Source: Allosphingosinicella deserti (lineage in GTDB: Bacteria; Pseudomonadota; Alphaproteobacteria; Sphingomonadales; Sphingomonadaceae). Taken from it: a stretch of 64,000 nt of DNA. The stretch is taken from contig NZ_PXYI01000003.1 of the NCBI RefSeq assembly GCF_003012735.1, forward strand, positions 124,001 to 188,000, written 5' to 3'. Shown here one piece after another: positions 61,075 through 64,000 of the stretch (position 1 is its first letter; each line of letters opens with the position of its first letter). The translations under genes and the position numbers were made by a program. The notes beneath the pieces were generated by a model, which was not told the origin of the DNA, ran no database searches, and saw only the letters and a list, made by a program, of their open reading frames with translations.

Positions 61075-61344
61075 ATGGCAAAAGGGACTTCTGGCGGCGA
61101 AGCGAAGGGCGGACTTGCACGTCCGGTTCAGCCTTCCGAGGATCTGGCCCACATCACGGGCTCCGATCCGCTGCCGCGCAGCCAGGTTGTGAGCAAGATG
61201 TGGGACTACATCCGCTCCAACAATCTGCAGAACCCCGAGAACAAGCGCGAGATCCTCGCGGACGACAAGCTCCGCAAGATCTTCGGCAAGGACAAGGTGT
61301 CGATGTTCGAGATGAACAAGCACCTGTCCAACCACCTGAAGTAA
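61075..61344 (+). CDS. SWIB/MDM2 domain protein
   Basis: An 89-residue protein with a complete SWIB domain (LPRSQVVSKMWDYIRSNNLQ, NPENKREILADDKLRKIFGK, MFEMNKHLSNHL). Bacterial SWIB proteins are small, probably DNA-associated; function unknown. A strong hairpin follows at 61385. Confidence 0.93.
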   Translation: MAKGTSGGEAKGGLARPVQPSEDLAHITGSDPLPRSQVVSKMWDYIRSNNLQNPENKREILADDKLRKIFGKDKVSMFEMNKHLSNHLK

Positions 61345-61384
61345 GCGCGAGGCCGGCTCCGCCGGCCCGTTTCACAAGGGTCGC

Positions 61385-61422
61385 GGCCGCTCCCACCCTC
61401 TCGCAGGAGGGTGGGAGCGGCC
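61385..61422. terminator. Strong hairpin after the SWIB gene
   Basis: GGCCGCTCCCACCCTC and its exact complement form a 16-bp stem around a six-base loop, followed by CGTTCTCGTTC. Likely terminator, although the T-run is broken by Cs. Confidence 0.7.
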
Positions 61423-61528
61423 GTTCTCGTTCAGGCCCCCCCCTCTCATTCGGCCCGCTTGTTCAAATGCGGTCATGGCGGAAGATTGCCGCGTGCGTGG
61501 CCCCGTCTCGAGTGGCGGGTCACCCGCC

Positions 61529-62257
61529 TCAGCGGCAGCCGCGCCAGCCCATCTTGCCGCGCGCGGCCTGATCGAGATGGAGATGATCCCGGTGGGACGC
61601 GTTGTAATCGGGCGAGAGCACGGTTGCGAACAGATCGCAGGCGCCGTCGCGCACGGCGTGCAGGAAACGGCCTTTCGCGCCGGTGTCGTTCCAGTCGCGG
61701 ATCACCGTGATGCGGCGGCCGTCCGCGAGCCGGAAGCCGGCGACGTCGATCGCGTTGGCGGTGGAATGCTCGCTCCAATTGCCCTGCGCGCGGCCGTAGA
61801 TGCGGCGGCAATTGTAGCTTCCGAAATGGTCGATCGCCGCGACCTGGCTGCCAAGATGCTCGAGTGCCGCCTCCTGCACGATATGCCATTCCCACAAGGC
61901 CAGGGCGGCGGCGACCGGACAACTGGTGCCGAGCCCGGCCGGACGATAGGAGATGTGGAGCGCTCCGGCGCGGTTCAGCCGGATGCCGTCGCGATAGCCG
62001 CATTGCCCGGCACCGTCGCGCGCGGCGAGGGCGGTATATTCGACGCCGGAGCGGCGCAGCAGCGCCCGGCAGCGATCCGGCTGCTCGCGAAGCGCGACGA
62101 GCTTGCGCCCGGTGAAGGCGCCGACCGGCTGCGCCAGGTCGAGCTCGGTCCAGGGCATGTCCTCGGGATGATTGCGCCCATAGCCGTAGAGCAGCATGGC
62201 GGCGAAGCCGACCAGGCCGACGGCGAGGAGGATTTTCAGCCACCGCAGGATGCGCAT
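61529..62257 (-). CDS. Extensin-like C-terminal domain protein
   Basis: A 242-residue protein from ATG 62257 with a membrane anchor (LKILLAVGLVGFAAMLLYGYG). The extensin-like domain shows CGYRDGIRLNRAGAL, SCPVAAALALWEWHIVQEAA, SYNCRRI and the metal-binding HSTANAIDVAGFRLADG with DHLHLD, similar to D-Ala-D-Ala carboxypeptidase folds. Probably acts on peptidoglycan in the periplasm. Confidence 0.88.
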   Translation of the reverse strand: MRILRWLKILLAVGLVGFAAMLLYGYGRNHPEDMPWTELDLAQPVGAFTGRKLVALREQPDRCRALLRRSGVEYTALAARDGAGQCGYRDGIRLNRAGALHISYRPAGLGTSCPVAAALALWEWHIVQEAALEHLGSQVAAIDHFGSYNCRRIYGRAQGNWSEHSTANAIDVAGFRLADGRRITVIRDWNDTGAKGRFLHAVRDGACDLFATVLSPDYNASHRDHLHLDQAARGKMGWRGCR

Positions 62258-62310
62258 CCGGCCCTTACGCGGAACCCTGCCTTTGTTTCCGCGCCGGCCT
62301 CTGCGCCGCG

Positions 62311-63066
62311 TCAATGGCGCCTCGCCGTCTCGAGCGGCTCGGCGGTGATCGGGTAGCCCGCATCCTCGGGGATGCAGAGGAACCGGGCGCCGCCGCGCTC
62401 CTCGATCCACGGGGTGATCTTCTGCACCGGATGCCGCGCGGCATCGGCACGCGCCGCCGCGATCGAAGCGAAGCCGGCGAGGCGCTCGAGGGTGCGCCGG
62501 GTCGGGAAGATGGCGTGGGCGCGTCCGGCGGCGATGTCGGCGAGCACGTCGGCGGGGCGCGCCCAGAAAGCGTGCACGGTCTCGCCCTGATCGGCCTGCG
62601 GCACCATGCGGTCCGGCGCGTCGACGAGATAGAAGAGGGTGTCGAAGCGGCGCGCTTCCCGGAAGTTCGGACACCAGCGCGCGAACGGGATCAGGGCGTC
62701 GAGCGCAGCCGTGTAGCCGAGCCGCGCCAGCAGCGCCGCAAAGGGCTCGCCCGCATCGACCCCGGCGCGCAACGCGGCGGCGCCGGCGCGATCGGGGGAG
62801 GGCGTCAGCGCGGGCGCGAGCCCAGTTTCCTCGATCGTTTCGCGCACGGCCGCGATCCGCGCCGCGCCGTCGGAAAGCTCGGGCGCGATCGCCAGGGCGG
62901 CGACGTGATCGGCGGGATCGATGCGCCCGCCCGGAAAGACCAAAGCGCCGGCTGCGAATGCCATCGTCTTGGCCCGCTCGACGATCAGCACCTCCGGCGC
63001 ACCGCCGTGGCTCTCCCGCATCAGGATCAGGGTGGCGGCGGGGATCGGTTCGGAAAGCTCGGCCAT
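62311..63066 (-). CDS. NUDIX hydrolase
   Basis: A 251-residue protein from ATG 63066. The Nudix region contains PGGRIDPADH and the active-site helix RIAAVRETIEETGLAP (RExxEETG). The insert between the two is longer than in compact Nudix enzymes, as in the CoA-pyrophosphatase-like or NUDT19-like branch. Substrate unknown. Confidence 0.88.
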   Translation of the reverse strand: MAELSEPIPAATLILMRESHGGAPEVLIVERAKTMAFAAGALVFPGGRIDPADHVAALAIAPELSDGAARIAAVRETIEETGLAPALTPSPDRAGAAALRAGVDAGEPFAALLARLGYTAALDALIPFARWCPNFREARRFDTLFYLVDAPDRMVPQADQGETVHAFWARPADVLADIAAGRAHAIFPTRRTLERLAGFASIAAARADAARHPVQKITPWIEERGGARFLCIPEDAGYPITAEPLETARRH

Positions 63067-63162
63067 CCCGCGAGCCTTAGAGGGCGCGCCCGGCGTGGGA
63101 AAGCCGCCGCGCCAATCTCCCCTCCGCACGCTGGAGCGGAGGCGCGGAGCGGCAGTCTCCGC

Positions 63163-64000
63163 TCACGGGCGGCCGATCGTCTGCTCCAGAAAGGCCAGCA
63201 CGCGCCTGCGATATTCCGGGCTGTCGATGGCTGAGACGGCGGCATGGTCGTAGCCCTCGGCGATCCACAAGGTCTTGGGCCCGGGCGCCGCTGCGTACAG
63301 CGCCCGTGTCTCGGCCGGCGGGGTGTGGCGGTCCGCGCCGCCGCCGACGATCAGCACGGGACCGCGAAAGCGGGGGAGGGCGGCGATCGGCGCGAGCCGG
63401 CCTGGCCAGGCGCCCAGCCGCGGCCGCGCCTGAAAGCTGAGCAGCGGCTCCAGCAGCGTGGCCGGAACCGTGCCGAGGATCCCTGCGATGCGGTTCCGGA
63501 TTGCGCTTCGGATGTCGGGATAAACGGCCTGGAGGATCAGGGCGTCGGCGGTGACCGGTCCGTGGTCGCCGAGCAGCGCCGAGGCTCCGCCGAGCGAGAC
63601 TCCGATCACCGCGATCCTGCCATGGCCCTTGCGACGGAGCCAGGCGAGTGAGGCGGCGGCGTCGCGCGATTCCTCCAGGCCGAAGCTCTTGCCTGCAGAC
63701 GCGGATCGGCCGTGGCCGCGAAGATCGATGGCGAGTGCCGCATAGCCGCGCTCCGCGAACCAGGCGACGTTGCCGGCGAGGGCTGCCCGTGAGGCGCCGT
63801 TGCCATGGAGGAGAAGAATGGCCGGCGCATCGGCGCTGCGACCGGGCCAGTAGCTGCCGGCGAGCGCGAGCCCGTCGCTGCTCTCCAGCCTGACCGGGGT
63901 TGCCGGCGCAGGGGGAAGCGGGACGGCCGAGGGCGTCGCGCGCACCATCAATGCGCCGAGCAGCCACGACGCCGCGAGGCCGAGGATCAGCAGCAGAAGG
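63163..64000 (-). CDS. Alpha/beta hydrolase, N-terminus cut by window edge
   Basis: The frame stays open from the TTG/ATG region near 63951 to the edge and encodes a hydrophobic helix there (LLLLILGLAASWLLGAL), so the true start lies beyond 64000. Hydrolase features: ILLLHGNGASR, nucleophile GVSLGGASA, acid in GGGADRHTPP, His in EGYDHAAVS. A membrane-anchored serine hydrolase; substrate unknown. Confidence 0.85.
   Translation of the reverse strand, partial: LLLLILGLAASWLLGALMVRATPSAVPLPPAPATPVRLESSDGLALAGSYWPGRSADAPAILLLHGNGASRAALAGNVAWFAERGYAALAIDLRGHGRSASAGKSFGLEESRDAAASLAWLRRKGHGRIAVIGVSLGGASALLGDHGPVTADALILQAVYPDIRSAIRNRIAGILGTVPATLLEPLLSFQARPRLGAWPGRLAPIAALPRFRGPVLIVGGGADRHTPPAETRALYAAAPGPKTLWIAEGYDHAAVSAIDSPEYRRRVLAFLEQTIGRP

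Noticed and set aside
1-64000. tRNA, rRNA, CRISPR, integrase or transposase genes
   Set aside because: I looked for T-loop patterns, repeat-spacer arrays and catalytic motifs by eye and saw none; a covariance-model search would be needed to be sure for tRNAs and small RNAs.

Overview
The window is a GC-rich, densely coded chromosome segment from an alphaproteobacterium, most likely a sphingomonad (Sphingomonadaceae or a close relative). The main pointers are a UrcA-family protein, a DUF6481-type protein, an alphaproteobacterial GAAC-N7-GAAC LexA box in front of uvrA, many lipoproteins and peptidases, and dispersed palindromic repeats of the kind sphingomonads carry. I saw no rRNA, tRNA, CRISPR array, transposase or integrase. 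This taxonomic call is inference from gene content.

Layout. 1-2.7 kb: two minus-strand units, a caspase-family protease cut by the left edge, and an acidic small protein overlapping an outer-membrane beta-barrel candidate. 2.9-6 kb: SOS-type uvrA. 6.5-8.1 kb: a three-gene unit led by an uncharacterised HEYGH zincin. 8.2-9.5 kb: O-antigen-ligase-family membrane protein. 9.5-18.9 kb: accessory region of small lipoproteins, small membrane proteins and hypothetical genes, with three copies of a composite repeat of about 205 bp and one membrane-protein gene that looks frameshifted at a CT-dinucleotide tract. 19-22.5 kb: sterol-desaturase-family enzyme, then an H-NOX gas sensor coupled to a stand-alone chemotaxis-type signalling domain. 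22.5-31.2 kb: hydrolase, acetyltransferase, trypsin-like protease, GFA, GyrI-like, phage-type lysozyme, TPR, NTF2-like and AAA ATPase genes. 31.5-41.7 kb: BlaI/M56 regulatory pair, D-aminoacylase-like amidohydrolase, M28 peptidase, SleB-type hydrolase, L,D-transpeptidase, lipoprotein hydrolase, UrcA. 41.7-44 kb: CHASE4-like-GGDEF-EAL protein. 44.2-49.2 kb: an unusual group of JmjC-like dioxygenase, SDR, small acidic protein, sulfotransferase and two HEAT-repeat proteins. 49.2-64 kb: metzincin, HIRAN, DUF3616, a LytS/LytTR-type two-component pair, a GlxA-type regulator with two cupin genes, a MurC/Mpl-like ligase facing an LD-carboxypeptidase (peptidoglycan recycling), SWIB, extensin-like, NUDIX, and an alpha/beta hydrolase cut by the right edge.

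How genes may work together. Four CRP-type dyads (CGTGA-N6-TCAC) stand upstream of minus-strand accessory genes. Two of them, before the caspase gene and before the small-protein/beta-barrel operon, sit at nearly the same distance (about 61 bp) from the start codons, which suggests one regulon. Peptidoglycan turnover is a second theme (SleB-type hydrolase, YcbB-type L,D-transpeptidase, Mur ligase, LD-carboxypeptidase, lysozyme). The strongest candidates for undescribed biology are the caspase/beta-barrel/CRP-site group, the JmjC-sulfotransferase-HEAT group and the HEYGH operon.
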